Of a DNA stretch of 64,000 bases, positions 1-10,468 are shown piece after piece (the stretch's first letter is position 1; each line of letters begins with the position of its first letter). The translations under genes were made by a program, and so were the position numbers. Under the pieces are notes generated by a model. It was not told the DNA's origin. It saw only the letters and a list, made by a program, of their open reading frames with translations, and ran no database searches. The DNA comes from Paenibacillus brasilensis. Lineage in GTDB: Bacteria > Bacillota > Bacilli > Paenibacillales > Paenibacillaceae. The stretch lies in contig NZ_CP045298.1 of the NCBI RefSeq assembly GCF_009363115.1, positions 3,593,501 to 3,657,500 on the forward strand, written 5' to 3'.

Positions 1-28
1 CAGTTTGCGGGAGAATGGAGTTTGAACC

Positions 29-865
29 ATGCAAAGAGAGCATACAGATGTGAATGTAAAGCCGCGTGAGCGGTTTTTGGTGTTAGATACAGCGACAACC
101 GTGATGGCAGCTGCCTTGATGAACGGAAGAGAGCTGCTGGGAGAAAGCAATGTGTATGGCGAACGAAATCACTCGGTGCATGTCATTACCGAGCTGGAAC
201 GTCTCCTGAGTGAAGAAGGACTGACACGCGATGACGTGGACGGTATTGCAGTCGGTATCGGGCCCGGTTCTTACACCGGCATTCGGATTGCGGTGACTGC
301 TGCCAAAACCCTTGCTTGGGCCTGGGGCGTCCCGGTGACATCCATATCCACTTTGCACGCCTTGGCATGGGGAGGGTGGAATCGTGGTGTCGCAATACAG
401 GAGCAAGAAGGGAAAAGTGAGTCGGTGAGTGAAAGTCCAGCCGGGGTGAAGGCAGCAGACTGGATTGTGCCTGTGCTGGATGCGCGCCGTGGACAGGTCT
501 ACACGGGGCTGTTCGCCGTAAATACAGTTAACGGCACTGACAGCCCGCAGCGGCTGGAACCGGATGCGATCCGGCTGATGTCCACTTGGACAGAGGACCT
601 GCTGCAACGACTGGAGACATTGCCTTCTGAAGAGCGGCCAGCAGCTATTTGGTTAGTCGGTGAGACAGCGATTCACGCTGAATCAGCCGAGCGCCTGCGT
701 GCATGGAGCGAGCTTCATATTGTACCGTATGAACTGGAAGGAAAATGGGTTGGCCGCCTTGGGGCGGATAAGCTGCTTCGTCAGGAACATGACGAGCTGC
801 ATACGCTGGTTCCGAATTATACCCAGCTGGCGGAGGCGGAAGCCAATCTGCTTCGTCAGCGCTAA
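29..865 (+). CDS. tsaB: TsaB, tRNA N6-threonylcarbamoyladenosine (t6A) dimerisation/scaffold protein
   Basis: Partner of TsaD in making t6A37 on ANN-decoding tRNAs. ASKHA (Hsp70-actin) fold: the VLDTATTVMAAAL strand near residue 20 and GIGPGSYTGIRIA near residue 75 are family hallmarks. At 278 aa it is longer than the usual 220-230 aa, with about 14 extra N-terminal residues and a variable mid-region insert (about residues 125-140). A GGGAG-type ribosome site lies just upstream of the ATG. It is 8 nt upstream of rimI and is followed by tsaD, the standard Firmicute t6A cluster; tsaE would lie just left of the window. Confidence 0.93.
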   Translation: MQREHTDVNVKPRERFLVLDTATTVMAAALMNGRELLGESNVYGERNHSVHVITELERLLSEEGLTRDDVDGIAVGIGPGSYTGIRIAVTAAKTLAWAWGVPVTSISTLHALAWGGWNRGVAIQEQEGKSESVSESPAGVKAADWIVPVLDARRGQVYTGLFAVNTVNGTDSPQRLEPDAIRLMSTWTEDLLQRLETLPSEERPAAIWLVGETAIHAESAERLRAWSELHIVPYELEGKWVGRLGADKLLRQEHDELHTLVPNYTQLAEAEANLLRQR

Positions 866-873
866 AGAGAGCG

Positions 874-1398
874 GTGAACAACATGGCAAAGAACATGCAA
901 CGGGAAGAGAAGCTTGAGTTTCGCTTGATGCAGCTGGATGATATTCCCGATGTGCTGGAGATTGAGCATGAAGCGTTCACGCTGCCGTGGACGGAAGAAG
1001 CATTCCGCAATGAGCTGACGATGAATCATTTCGCCAAATATATGATTATGGAACTGAACGGAAAAGCCATTGGTTACGCGGGCATGTGGACGATTATGGA
1101 TGAGGCCCATATTACGAATATTGCGGTTCGTGAGGCTTTTCGCGGGCGTAAGCTTGGTGACAAGCTATTGGATGAGCTGATGCAGACCGCCTCATATTTG
1201 GGGATGGAACGTATGACGCTGGAGGTGCGGGTAACGAATCGGATCGCTCAGGGCTTGTATGAGAAAAAAGGTTTTAAGCCCGCAGGTGTCCGCAAAGGCT
1301 ATTATTCGGATAATAACGAGGATGCCGTGATCATGTGGGCGGATCTTCCCGCGCATAAGGCATCCGATGAACAGGAAGGAAGCGTGCAGGAGCAATGA
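874..1398 (+). CDS. rimI: RimI, ribosomal protein S18 (or TsaD) N-alpha-acetyltransferase, GNAT family
   Basis: GNAT acetyltransferase of 174 aa. Visible family features: [17 protein letters not shown] near residue 27, a central [20 protein letters not shown] acetyl-CoA loop (R/Q-x-x-G-x-G/A type) near 75-95, and [18 protein letters not shown] near 130. The start may be GTG at 874 or ATG at 883; the upstream AGAGAG/GCGG signal serves either. Its stop overlaps the tsaD start (ATGA), implying translational coupling in the t6A operon. Confidence 0.92.
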   Translation: MNNMAKNMQREEKLEFRLMQLDDIPDVLEIEHEAFTLPWTEEAFRNELTMNHFAKYMIMELNGKAIGYAGMWTIMDEAHITNIAVREAFRGRKLGDKLLDELMQTASYLGMERMTLEVRVTNRIAQGLYEKKGFKPAGVRKGYYSDNNEDAVIMWADLPAHKASDEQEGSVQEQ

Positions 1399-2459
1399 CG
1401 CAAGAGGAAAAAGCAGGTACAGGCACCGCCTCCGGTGAGCCTTGCTATATACTGGCCGTGGAAACGAGCTGTGATGAAACGGCTGTTTCCGTCGTGAAAA
1501 ATGGTACAGAGGTACTTTCAAATCTCATTTCCAGTCAGATTGAAACACACAAAGCCTTTGGTGGTGTGGTGCCAGAGGTGGCATCGCGCAAGCATGTGGA
1601 GAGCATTACGTACATGCTGGACGAAGCCATGCAAGCATCTGGTATTACGCCCCGCGAGCTTTCGGCAGTTGCCGTGACACAAGGACCGGGACTGGTCGGC
1701 GCGTTGCTGGTTGGTATTGTCGCCGCCAAGAGCGCGGCCATGGCGTTCGGCAAGCCATTGATTGGGACGCATCATATTGCGGGACATATTTATGCCAATC
1801 AGCTGGAGCATGAGATCGTATATCCATGTATCGCACTTGTTGTGTCAGGAGGACATACGGAACTGGTGCTGATGGAGTCCGAAGGCCAGTTTCAACTCAT
1901 TGGCCGGACGAGGGATGATGCAGTAGGGGAAGCTTATGACAAAGTAGCACGAGCCATTGGCTTTCCGTATCCCGGCGGTCCGCATGTGGATCGTGTGGCC
2001 CATGAATCGGAGGAAGTCGTCACTTTGCCGCGTGCATGGCTGGAGCCGGATTCTTATGATTTTAGCTTTAGCGGTTTGAAATCTGCGGTGCTGAATGTGA
2101 TTAACCAGACGAAAATGCGCGGAGAAACCGTCCAAGCCGGAGCGATCGCAAGAGGCTTTCAAGAGTCGGTTGTAGAGGTGCTGGTGGAAAAAGCGATTCG
2201 TGCCATGCGTGAATACCGGGCGAAGCAGCTTCTGCTCTGCGGCGGTGTCGCTGCCAATCGTGGACTGCGTACAGCATTGCGTGAGCGCTGCGAGCGTGAA
2301 GGCATCGAGCTGCTTGTACCGTCCATGAAATATTGTACAGACAATGCAGCCATGATCGGTGCTGCGGCCTATGCCAAGTGGAAGCGCGGGGAATTCACCT
2401 CACTCGACATGAAGGCAGATCCAGGGCTGTCTCTGGAGGAATGGTCTGTCCAATCTTAA
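1395..2459 (+). CDS. tsaD: TsaD, catalytic t6A transferase
   Basis: Transfers the threonylcarbamoyl group from TC-AMP to A37 of tRNA, working with TsaB and TsaE. 354 aa, family length. ETSCDETA at 23-30 (nucleotide-binding strand), the metal-binding HHIAGH at 126-131, GGHTEL near 150, SGLKSAV near 220 and [11 protein letters not shown] near 275 are all intact. It starts on the ATGA overlap with rimI and is followed by a bulged hairpin plus T-run, so the operon appears to end here. Called gcp/ydiE in older Bacillus nomenclature. Confidence 0.97.
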   Translation: MTQEEKAGTGTASGEPCYILAVETSCDETAVSVVKNGTEVLSNLISSQIETHKAFGGVVPEVASRKHVESITYMLDEAMQASGITPRELSAVAVTQGPGLVGALLVGIVAAKSAAMAFGKPLIGTHHIAGHIYANQLEHEIVYPCIALVVSGGHTELVLMESEGQFQLIGRTRDDAVGEAYDKVARAIGFPYPGGPHVDRVAHESEEVVTLPRAWLEPDSYDFSFSGLKSAVLNVINQTKMRGETVQAGAIARGFQESVVEVLVEKAIRAMREYRAKQLLLCGGVAANRGLRTALRERCEREGIELLVPSMKYCTDNAAMIGAAAYAKWKRGEFTSLDMKADPGLSLEEWSVQS

Positions 2460-2476
2460 TTGAACAAGAATGTGTA

Positions 2477-2508
2477 AGACACGGCACAGCTGAGGCTGTG
2501 TCTTTTTT
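2477..2508 (+). terminator. Intrinsic terminator of the tsaB-rimI-tsaD operon
   Basis: An AGACAC/ACAGC arm pairs with GCTGTGTCT around a TGAG loop (with a small bulge on the 5' side), directly followed by six T residues. Confidence 0.8.
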
Positions 2509-2705
2509 GTTCCATCCTGGTTAATATAAAAACAACATAAATTCAAGTGGTCTAATTACAGGAGTTTTTAGCTGATCAATGGTAGCATCTTATTCTCCCG
2601 CAGTGTTCGTCATAAACGTACACGGTTTTTCATGATTCACCAAAAAAACTCAGAGATTTTAATACTCCTCGAACAATGATATGATTTGTCAAGTTGTGAA
2701 CAAAG

Positions 2706-2942
2706 TTATCCACATATACCGTTGAAAATGTGGATAACAATGCTCAAAGCAAGCAGGCCAAGACTTTTTGGAGGTAGCAAGTCAGGGGATATTTCGCACC
2801 TCTGACTTTGGTGAAAACTGTGGATAATGTGGATAAAGAGGTGGATAAATTTGGTTTTCATGTGAAAATGGCTTTTTGGCAATAAAAAAATGGCCTAAAA
2901 GGCCATTTTTCAATCTCACTCATACACATAAGTTGTGGATAT
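2706..2942. promoter_or_regulatory. DnaA-box cluster in the tsaD/ABC-F intergenic region
   Basis: Four perfect DnaA boxes (TTATCCACA or its complement) lie at 2706-2714 (+), 2729-2737 (-), 2819-2827 (-) and 2828-2836 (-); the last two abut. One-mismatch copies lie at 2840-2848 (GGTGGATAA) and 2934-2942 (TGTGGATAT). The 550-bp gene-free stretch 2461-3010 otherwise holds only the two terminators. From memory, B. subtilis has a DnaA-box cluster at gcp (= tsaD), so the position may be conserved. Probable role: titration of DnaA to restrain initiation at oriC (inference). Confidence 0.8.
2884..2911. terminator. Bidirectional terminator between tsaD and the ABC-F gene
   Basis: A-run, AATGGCCT/AGGCCATT stem and T-run; the symmetric A/T flanks let it act on both strands. 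It most likely ends the leftward ABC-F transcript. Confidence 0.8.
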
Positions 2943-3010
2943 CTCTGTGTACAAAAAGAAGGAAGAGGCAAATGTGAAATTTCTAGGGCTGAGATTTTAT
3001 GCAGTAGCTG

Positions 3011-4975
3011 TCAATCCTCTAACAGTTCTTCCCATGCCGCATAGGTTTGAGCCAATTCCTGTTTATGGTTGTCGAGTTGTGCCTGAATTTCCTGAAGCGC
3101 CTCGTAATCCTGATAAATCTCGGGTAGGGTCATTTGCTCCTCTAGCCCTAAAATTTGCTCCTCCAACGCTTTGATTTGGTTTTCCAGGGCTTCCAGCTTA
3201 CGCTGACGGCTGCGTTCCTCGCTCTTGGCTTGTTTGTCTGCTGCATAGGTAGCTGCGCGTGATTTAGGTGTAGTCTCGTCTGTTACGGATGCAGAGGCAG
3301 CCGATGTTTTGCTGCGGGTGGCCTGACCTGCCTCCAGAGCTTCCTGTGCTATCTCCTCCAGTTCCTGTTTTTTGGCTACATAGTCATCATAATTCCCCAG
3401 GAAATGTTGTATCCCTTCAGGATGAAGCTCAATGACACGCTCCGCCATTTTATTCAGGAAATAACGGTCATGGGAAATGAATAGCAGCGTGCCGTCATAG
3501 TCCATCAAAGCAGCTTCCAGCACTTCCTTGCTGAACAGATCCAGATGGTTGGTAGGCTCATCGAGAATCAGTACATTGGCTTCGCGAAGCATCAGCTTGG
3601 CCAGAGATACACGGGCTTTTTCCCCACCACTTAGTGTAGATACCTTTTTTAGTACATCGTCACCGCTGAACAGGAAATTACCCAGTACCGTACGTATCCG
3701 TGCTTCCTCCATATGAGGGTACTCGCTCCACAGCTCCTCCAGTACGGTATTGGTCGGGTTCAGATTCGTTTGCTCTTGGTCATACAGGCCGATTTTAATT
3801 TTTGTGCCCCAGTGAATGGAGCCGGCAGCAGGCTTTAGCGATCCGGTCAGGCACTTGAGCAGCGTCGATTTTCCAATCCCGTTTGGACCAATCAGTGCCA
3901 CCGTATCTCCACGTTTTAAGTCAAAGGATGCATGCTGGAATAAAGGCTTTTTACCTTCATACGCTACGGAGAGGTCGCGTACCTCCAACACTTCCTTACC
4001 CGACATAAAGGCTGTTTCAAAGGAAAAATGTGCTTTTTTCAAATCGCCCATAGGACGATCCATACGCTCCATTTTATCCAGCTGCTTGCGGCGGCTCTGG
4101 GCACGTTTGGTTGTGGAGGCTCGCACAATATTGCGTTGTATAAAGGCCTCCATACGGGCGATTTCCCCTTGTTGCTTTTCGTAATGCTTGAGATTTGTTT
4201 CGTACTCGGCAGCCTTCAACTCCATATAGCGACTGTAGTTGCCTGTATAGCGGGTGGAGCGGTGGCGCTCGATTTCAATGATAGTCGTTACCAGTCGATC
4301 CAAAAAATATCGGTCATGTGATACGACCAGCAAGGAGCCGGAGTAGCCGCGCAAATAGTCTTCCAGCCAGGTCAATGTCTGGATATCGAGATAGTTGGTC
4401 GGCTCATCAAGCATAAGCACGTCCGGGGCAAGCAGCAGAATGCGTGCCAGTGCGAGACGTGTTTTCTGTCCGCCGCTCAATGTAGCTACAGGCGTCTCCG
4501 GTGCAAATGAACCAAAGCCCATGCCATGCAGCACGCTGCGAATACGGGTCTCCATTTCATAGCCGCCATGATCCTTGAACCAGTCTGAGCGTCGTGCATA
4601 GCGTTCGAGCAGATCAGCATAGCGCTTTTCGTTCTGCGCATTGGCCGGGTCAGCGATTTCCTGCTCCATTTGCCGCAGCTCCTGCTCAGCTTCAATCAGC
4701 GGAGCGAATACCAGCATCATTTCTCCCCAGATAGATCGGTCGGAATTCAAGCCGCTGTTTTGTGCCAGATAACCGATGCTGGTCTCCTTTGCTTTGAAAA
4801 TTTGCCCACTGTCATAGGATATTTCACCAGCAATGATTTTGAGCAGGGTCGATTTGCCTGCACCGTTCACACCTACCAGTCCAATGCGTTCACGTTCCAA
4901 TATTTGAAGGTTAATCCCGTCCAGGACGGGTTCAATTCCATAGGATTTTGTAATTCCGGTTACTTGCAATAGCAT
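3011..4975 (-). CDS. ABC-F family ATPase (YdiF-like), ribosome-associated
   Basis: Two ABC ATPase domains and no membrane segments. First Walker A GVNGAGKST near residue 35, first signature LSGGQKTRLALARILL near 150; second Walker A GPNGIGKST near 350 and signature LSGGEKARVSLAKLM near 440. The PtIM-type interdomain linker lies between, and a charged C-terminal coiled coil (about 555-655) resembles the Uup/YdiF extension. ABC-F proteins bind the ribosomal E site; the exact substrate state is unknown here. I prefer ATG 4975 (5'-MLLQVTGITKSYG) because GGAGG at 4987-4991 sits 11 nt before it; the upstream ATG at 4993 overlaps that ribosome site. Confidence 0.93.
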   Translation of the reverse strand: MLLQVTGITKSYGIEPVLDGINLQILERERIGLVGVNGAGKSTLLKIIAGEISYDSGQIFKAKETSIGYLAQNSGLNSDRSIWGEMMLVFAPLIEAEQELRQMEQEIADPANAQNEKRYADLLERYARRSDWFKDHGGYEMETRIRSVLHGMGFGSFAPETPVATLSGGQKTRLALARILLLAPDVLMLDEPTNYLDIQTLTWLEDYLRGYSGSLLVVSHDRYFLDRLVTTIIEIERHRSTRYTGNYSRYMELKAAEYETNLKHYEKQQGEIARMEAFIQRNIVRASTTKRAQSRRKQLDKMERMDRPMGDLKKAHFSFETAFMSGKEVLEVRDLSVAYEGKKPLFQHASFDLKRGDTVALIGPNGIGKSTLLKCLTGSLKPAAGSIHWGTKIKIGLYDQEQTNLNPTNTVLEELWSEYPHMEEARIRTVLGNFLFSGDDVLKKVSTLSGGEKARVSLAKLMLREANVLILDEPTNHLDLFSKEVLEAALMDYDGTLLFISHDRYFLNKMAERVIELHPEGIQHFLGNYDDYVAKKQELEEIAQEALEAGQATRSKTSAASASVTDETTPKSRAATYAADKQAKSEERSRQRKLEALENQIKALEEQILGLEEQMTLPEIYQDYEALQEIQAQLDNHKQELAQTYAAWEELLED

Positions 4976-5246
4976 CGCGTATCGTTCCTCCATTACAATT
5001 TTTGCACAGTTTCCCTGCTTTCCCTGCAGGTGCCTTCCTTCCAGTTTACATGAAAATACCCACTATTGCACTGCTATTACCTCCTAAACCCTTGAGCCAC
5101 GTGTAGTCAATTTGTATAAACAATGATAAACTTAAATGAGGACTGAAAAAGAATGAAAGAAACTTGGAACGTACAGCACTTACTGACAAATGAATCAGTT
5201 GTAACGTTTTGAAGCATTATCAACGATTGTGCGGGAGGGCGGATAT

Positions 5247-5882
5247 GTGGATGTCTGTAGTGTAAAGAACGCGCTCCGTTTGCAACAACGAGAAGCACGG
5301 GACTCCATGGACCCGCTGACAAGGCAGAAGGCATCGGCTGTGGCCTGTCGGCATGCAATCGAGGCATGGGAGCAGCTTAGAATAAACAGAAACGGAGATA
5401 AGCTAACGTTATTTAGCTATCTCTCATTTGGCAGCGAGATTTCGACAGCTCCCCTCATTGAGCATTGCTGGTCACAGGGGGATCGTGTCCTGGCTCCGAG
5501 AGTGGACCCGGTAACCCGGACCATGGAGCTAAGAGAGATGGATCAGCACGGAGATATCGTGCCCGGCATTTGGAACATTCCTGAGCCTGCACCCACATGC
5601 AAGGAATGGACGCCTGAAATGTGGGCGCAAATTGATTGGGCTGTTGTGCCCGGCCTGGCCTTTGATCGTCGTGGGGGCAGAATCGGCTACGGCGGGGGCT
5701 ATTATGACCGCTTTACTGTACAGCTTGAGGCAGGGAAGCGTAACAACGGCTGCGCAGGTCCGCTTTATGTTTCGCTGCTGCTTCCGGGACAATTGCTGGA
5801 GCAGGTGCCCATGGAGCCGGGGGATTTGAGAGTGGACGTTCTTTTTACCCCGGAAGGGTCTTTAGATTGTGATCATGCATAA
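5247..5882 (+). CDS. 5-formyltetrahydrofolate cyclo-ligase
   Basis: Converts 5-formyl-THF to 5,10-methenyl-THF with ATP, recovering folate for one-carbon metabolism. 211 aa from GTG 5247, chosen because GGAGGG (5234-5239) is 7 nt upstream; a GTG at 5229 lies before the ribosome site. The C-terminal GLAFDRRGGRIGYGGGYYDR is the family signature (nucleotide/substrate-binding glycine-rich loop). A 47-70 aa region (LFSYLSFGSEIST) matches the substrate pocket strand. Upstream 4976-5246 is the divergent promoter region with the ABC-F gene; I see no clear sigma-A pair there. Confidence 0.9.
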   Translation: MDVCSVKNALRLQQREARDSMDPLTRQKASAVACRHAIEAWEQLRINRNGDKLTLFSYLSFGSEISTAPLIEHCWSQGDRVLAPRVDPVTRTMELREMDQHGDIVPGIWNIPEPAPTCKEWTPEMWAQIDWAVVPGLAFDRRGGRIGYGGGYYDRFTVQLEAGKRNNGCAGPLYVSLLLPGQLLEQVPMEPGDLRVDVLFTPEGSLDCDHA

Positions 5883-5939
5883 CTGACAAATGACTAATGA
5901 AACGAAGTTCTGGCATGTGAAAGGAGCTGTGAGGGAGTC

Positions 5940-6428
5940 GTGGATTCCTTTACTCATTTTAACGAACAGGGACGGGCTCGTATGGTGGATATTTCGGGCA
6001 AAGCGTCTACGGTTCGTACAGCAGTCGCTGTGACACGGATTACAATGAGTCCGGCAACATTGACGGCTGTGAAAGAAGGCAGGATCGGCAAAGGCGATGT
6101 ACTCGCTGTAGCGCAGGTCGCAGGGATTCAAGGCGCGAAAAAAACGTCGGACTGGATTCCGATGTGTCATCCGCTGGCCCTGACAGGCGTGAATATTACT
6201 TTTTCCGATAATGGGCATGATGTGCTCCATATTGAAGTTGAAGTGAAGACCGAGGGTAAGACAGGTGTAGAAATGGAAGCTTTGACAGCGGCTTCAGCCG
6301 CAGCGTTAACCGTGTATGATATGTGCAAGGCGCTGCAAAAAGATATGATCATCGGCCCTACCATGCTGCAATCGAAAACAGGCGGCAAGCATGGGGATTT
6401 TCAAAGGGAGAACCACCGGGAACCTTGA
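5940..6428 (+). CDS. moaC: MoaC, cyclic pyranopterin monophosphate synthase
   Basis: Second half of the first step of molybdenum cofactor synthesis (with MoaA): forms cPMP. 162 aa. N-terminal [18 protein letters not shown] and the active-site stretches [17 protein letters not shown] (about 65-80) and [17 protein letters not shown] near 100, plus the C-terminal [13 protein letters not shown], are typical. GTG start at 5940; GAGGGAG is unusually close (2 nt), an AAGGAG is 13 nt upstream. Same strand as the folate gene 57 bp upstream. Confidence 0.95.
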   Translation: MDSFTHFNEQGRARMVDISGKASTVRTAVAVTRITMSPATLTAVKEGRIGKGDVLAVAQVAGIQGAKKTSDWIPMCHPLALTGVNITFSDNGHDVLHIEVEVKTEGKTGVEMEALTAASAAALTVYDMCKALQKDMIIGPTMLQSKTGGKHGDFQRENHREP

Positions 6429-6541
6429 CATAAATAACATTGTCGCCGAGAGGGTACTGTGATGTGATGGAGGATGCAGCGTGCCTGTTTCTGATTTTCA
6501 GAAGAGAAAGTATTCTTTCATGATAGGAGAAGGGTGATCTT

Positions 6542-7024
6542 ATGGTGTGGAAAACGGCGATCCTGACAGCCAGTGATAAAGGGGCAAGAGGAGAGCGTGA
6601 GGATACAAGCGCACAGGTCATCCGGGAGCTCGTCGAAGAAGAACTGGGCGGAGAGATTGTAGAGTACCGGATCGTTCCCGATGAACCGGATGAAATTATT
6701 GCGGCTTTAATCGAAATGACCGATTATTTTCATGCAGACCTGGTACTGACTACAGGCGGAACTGAACTGGCGATCCGTGATGTGACACCTGAGGCAACTC
6801 GGCGGGTCGTGGAACGGGAAGTGCCAGGTATGGCGGAAGCTATGAGAATGATTGTGATGCAGAAAAATCCGGCGGCTATGCTATTCCGAGGAATTGTGGG
6901 AATACGTGGGCGCACACTGATCGTAAATTTGCCGGGAACGCCCAAAGGCGTGCATGAAAATTTGGCGGCTATTATGGATCAGCTCCCGGAGGCGCTGCTT
7001 ATGGTGACAGGCCAGTTCCGGTAG
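6542..7024 (+). CDS. moaB: MogA/MoaB family molybdopterin adenylyltransferase
   Basis: 160 aa; adenylates molybdopterin before molybdenum insertion. TTGGTELAIRDVTPEATR (near 73-90) is the MPT-binding loop (usually TTGGTG), and NLPGTPKGVHENL near 135 is the second conserved loop. RBS GGAG-AAGGGTGAT upstream of ATG. Follows moaC after 113 bp, in which I see no convincing promoter or RNA element. Confidence 0.9.
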   Translation: MVWKTAILTASDKGARGEREDTSAQVIRELVEEELGGEIVEYRIVPDEPDEIIAALIEMTDYFHADLVLTTGGTELAIRDVTPEATRRVVEREVPGMAEAMRMIVMQKNPAAMLFRGIVGIRGRTLIVNLPGTPKGVHENLAAIMDQLPEALLMVTGQFR

Positions 7025-7082
7025 AAGGCAGCATTTGTGTGTGGTATGATACTCATAGGATGATTAAGGAGGATTGCTGCAC

Positions 7083-7334
7083 ATGCCCAATATTGGAGCA
7101 CCGGGTTATATTTTGTTGATTATTCTGGCCCTGCTGCTATTTGGCCCGAACAAGCTGCCTGAGTTGGGACGAGCTGTGGGCCGTACATTCCGTGAGTTTA
7201 AAAACGGGGCACGCGATATTTTGTCTGAAGACGAACAGACAGAGCGTAAAGGTGCCAAAGATAGTGTGGTTCAAGCATCCCAGCCGACGTCTTCAGAAGT
7301 TCAGCCTCAGCCTGAGGATAAACGGTTGCCGTAA
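7083..7334 (+). CDS. tatA: TatA, twin-arginine translocase pore subunit
   Basis: 83 aa. One N-terminal membrane helix (about 6-22, YILLIILALLLF), then FGPNKLPELGRAVG hinge and amphipathic helix, and a charged disordered tail. Start ATG 7083 (MPNIGAPG) has AAGGAGG 10 nt upstream; an in-frame TTG at 7074 would overlap it. A -10-like TATGAT is at 7044-7049. Pairs with tatC downstream as a minimal TatA-TatC system (no TatB), as in Bacillus TatAy-TatCy. Confidence 0.95.
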   Translation: MPNIGAPGYILLIILALLLFGPNKLPELGRAVGRTFREFKNGARDILSEDEQTERKGAKDSVVQASQPTSSEVQPQPEDKRLP

Positions 7335-7357
7335 CGTTATTTTTTAGTATGAACATG

Positions 7358-7389
7358 AGCCTCTTCTTTAGGGAAGGGCTTTATTTTTT
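7358..7389 (+). terminator. Terminator/attenuator between tatA and tatC
   Basis: AGCC-CTTC pairs with GAAG-GGCT around a TTTAGG loop (one bulge on each arm), followed by TTATTTTTTA. It could lower tatC relative to tatA. Confidence 0.65.
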
Positions 7390-7434
7390 AGCGTTTCTAC
7401 AGTACGACGTTCCGTTCGGAAAGGAGGAGTGGGT

Positions 7435-8199
7435 TTGACCCCATCAGAGCATGAAATGTCGCTAGTGGAGCATCTGGGCGAGCTTCGTCGCAGAATTATT
7501 TATGTACTGATTGTATTTGTTCTGGCGCTGGTTGGCGGCTTGTTCGCGGCGGGGCCTGTCTATGACTGGCTTATTCGCTCCGGTTCGGCGCAAGCTTTCC
7601 AGCTGAATGCATTTTCCTTTTGGGACGGGATCGGTATCTACATGAAGATCGCTATGATTATTGGGATTGCGGTGGCGCTGCCGTTTGCATGTTATCAGCT
7701 ATGGAGGTTTGTCAGTCCCGGCTTACGGCCGCAGGAGCGAAGTGCAACTTTGCGTTATGTGCCTTATGTACTGCTGTTGTTCATCATGGGCACAGCTTTT
7801 GCTTATTTCATTATTTTCCCGATGGCGATTCAGTTTACGTCGTCTGTCACCAAGAGCATGGGCTTGCATGAAACGTACGGTATTGCACAGTATTTCACCT
7901 TTATGTTTAATATTGTGTTGCCTGTGGCACTCTTATTTGAACTCCCGTTGCTAATCATGTTTCTGACAGGGATTCATGTTTTAACTCCGATGAGGCTTCG
8001 CAAATGGCGGAAAATTTCTTATTTTCTGCTTGTATTCGTCGCGGTTGTCATTACCCCACCGGACTTTATATCCGATTTTTTGGTGGCAATCCCGTTGCTG
8101 GTGCTATATGAGGTGAGCGTGTACTTGTCATCCATCGTGTATCGCAGGCAGCTGCGTGCACAGGAGGAACGTGAGGCCCAAATGCGTATAGAAAAATAA
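7435..8199 (+). CDS. tatC: TatC, twin-arginine translocase receptor subunit
   Basis: 254 aa, six predicted membrane helices. The N-terminal EMSLVEHLGELRRRI and SFWDGIGIYMKIAM motifs bind the twin-arginine signal; FXFAYFIIFPMAIQF and the C-terminal VITPPDFISDFLVAIPLLVLYE helix are typical. I choose TTG 7435 because AAGGAGG at 7421-7427 is 7 nt upstream; the GTG at 7429 is only 1 nt from it. Confidence 0.95.
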   Translation: MTPSEHEMSLVEHLGELRRRIIYVLIVFVLALVGGLFAAGPVYDWLIRSGSAQAFQLNAFSFWDGIGIYMKIAMIIGIAVALPFACYQLWRFVSPGLRPQERSATLRYVPYVLLLFIMGTAFAYFIIFPMAIQFTSSVTKSMGLHETYGIAQYFTFMFNIVLPVALLFELPLLIMFLTGIHVLTPMRLRKWRKISYFLLVFVAVVITPPDFISDFLVAIPLLVLYEVSVYLSSIVYRRQLRAQEEREAQMRIEK

Positions 8200-8292
8200 G
8201 CATTCGCCTAAGGCAACGGTTATTTTTAAGTCAGATGGAAATAATCGAGAAGGGCTATCCATAAAAATTCCCATAAAAAATACATTAGGGAC

Positions 8293-8321
8293 TTGAAATT
8301 CAATCTCAAGTTGAGTATCAT
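8293..8321 (+). promoter_or_regulatory. Sigma-A promoter of groESL
   Basis: -35 TTGAAA (8293-8298), 17-bp spacer, -10 TATCAT (8316-8321). The CIRCE operator begins 11 bp downstream, so transcription starts at or just before it. Confidence 0.8.
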
Positions 8322-8332
8322 AAAGTTGGTTG

Positions 8333-8359
8333 TTAGCACTGATGACTGTCGAGTGCTAA
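8333..8359. promoter_or_regulatory. CIRCE operator (HrcA site)
   Basis: TTAGCACTG-N9-GAGTGCTAA; the consensus arm is TTAGCACTC, so one mismatch in the left arm. HrcA binding here represses groESL until heat stress. Confidence 0.95.
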
Positions 8360-8419
8360 TACATACAACATAACAACCAAATTACAGTATAAAACACTTA
8401 ATAAGGAGGCTATTTTTTC

Positions 8420-8701
8420 ATGATCAAACCTTTGGGTGAACGCGTATTGGTGGAAGCAATTGAGCAAGAGCAAACGACTTCCTTCGGAATCGTACTTCCT
8501 GACTCTGCCAAGGAAAAGCCGCAAGAAGGCAAAATTATCGCGGTTGGCGCAGGCGCATTGAAAGACGGTGCCCGTATTCCTCTGGAAGTAAAAGAAGGCG
8601 ACCGTGTTATTTTCTCTAAATACGCTGGAACGGAAATCAAATATGAAGGTAAAGAATATTTGATTATGAAAGAAAGCGATATCCACGCGATCATCGGTTA
8701 A
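8420..8701 (+). CDS. groES: GroES co-chaperonin
   Basis: 93 aa; heptameric lid for Gro[22 protein letters not shown] start, mobile loop [17 protein letters not shown] (about 20-37) and C-terminal [15 protein letters not shown] are canonical. AAGGAGG lies 9 nt upstream of ATG. First gene of the CIRCE-controlled operon. Confidence 0.98.
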   Translation: MIKPLGERVLVEAIEQEQTTSFGIVLPDSAKEKPQEGKIIAVGAGALKDGARIPLEVKEGDRVIFSKYAGTEIKYEGKEYLIMKESDIHAIIG

Positions 8702-8758
8702 CCGGAATCCGGACAGGACCTGAATATAGGAATCGAACAAATCATTCATAATCCATAG

Positions 8759-10402
<1,644 letters not shown>

Positions 10403-10411
10403 AAAATCCAA

Positions 10412-10435
10412 AAACCCTTGTTGTAGCAAGGGTTT
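10412..10435 (+). terminator. groEL terminator hairpin
   Basis: Perfect 9-bp stem AAACCCTTG/CAAGGGTTT with a TTGTAG loop. No long T-run follows, so the original flank may have been altered by prophage insertion immediately downstream. Confidence 0.65.
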
Positions 10436-10468
10436 AGGTGATTAGCGCGTCCATTTGTTAACAATTTG

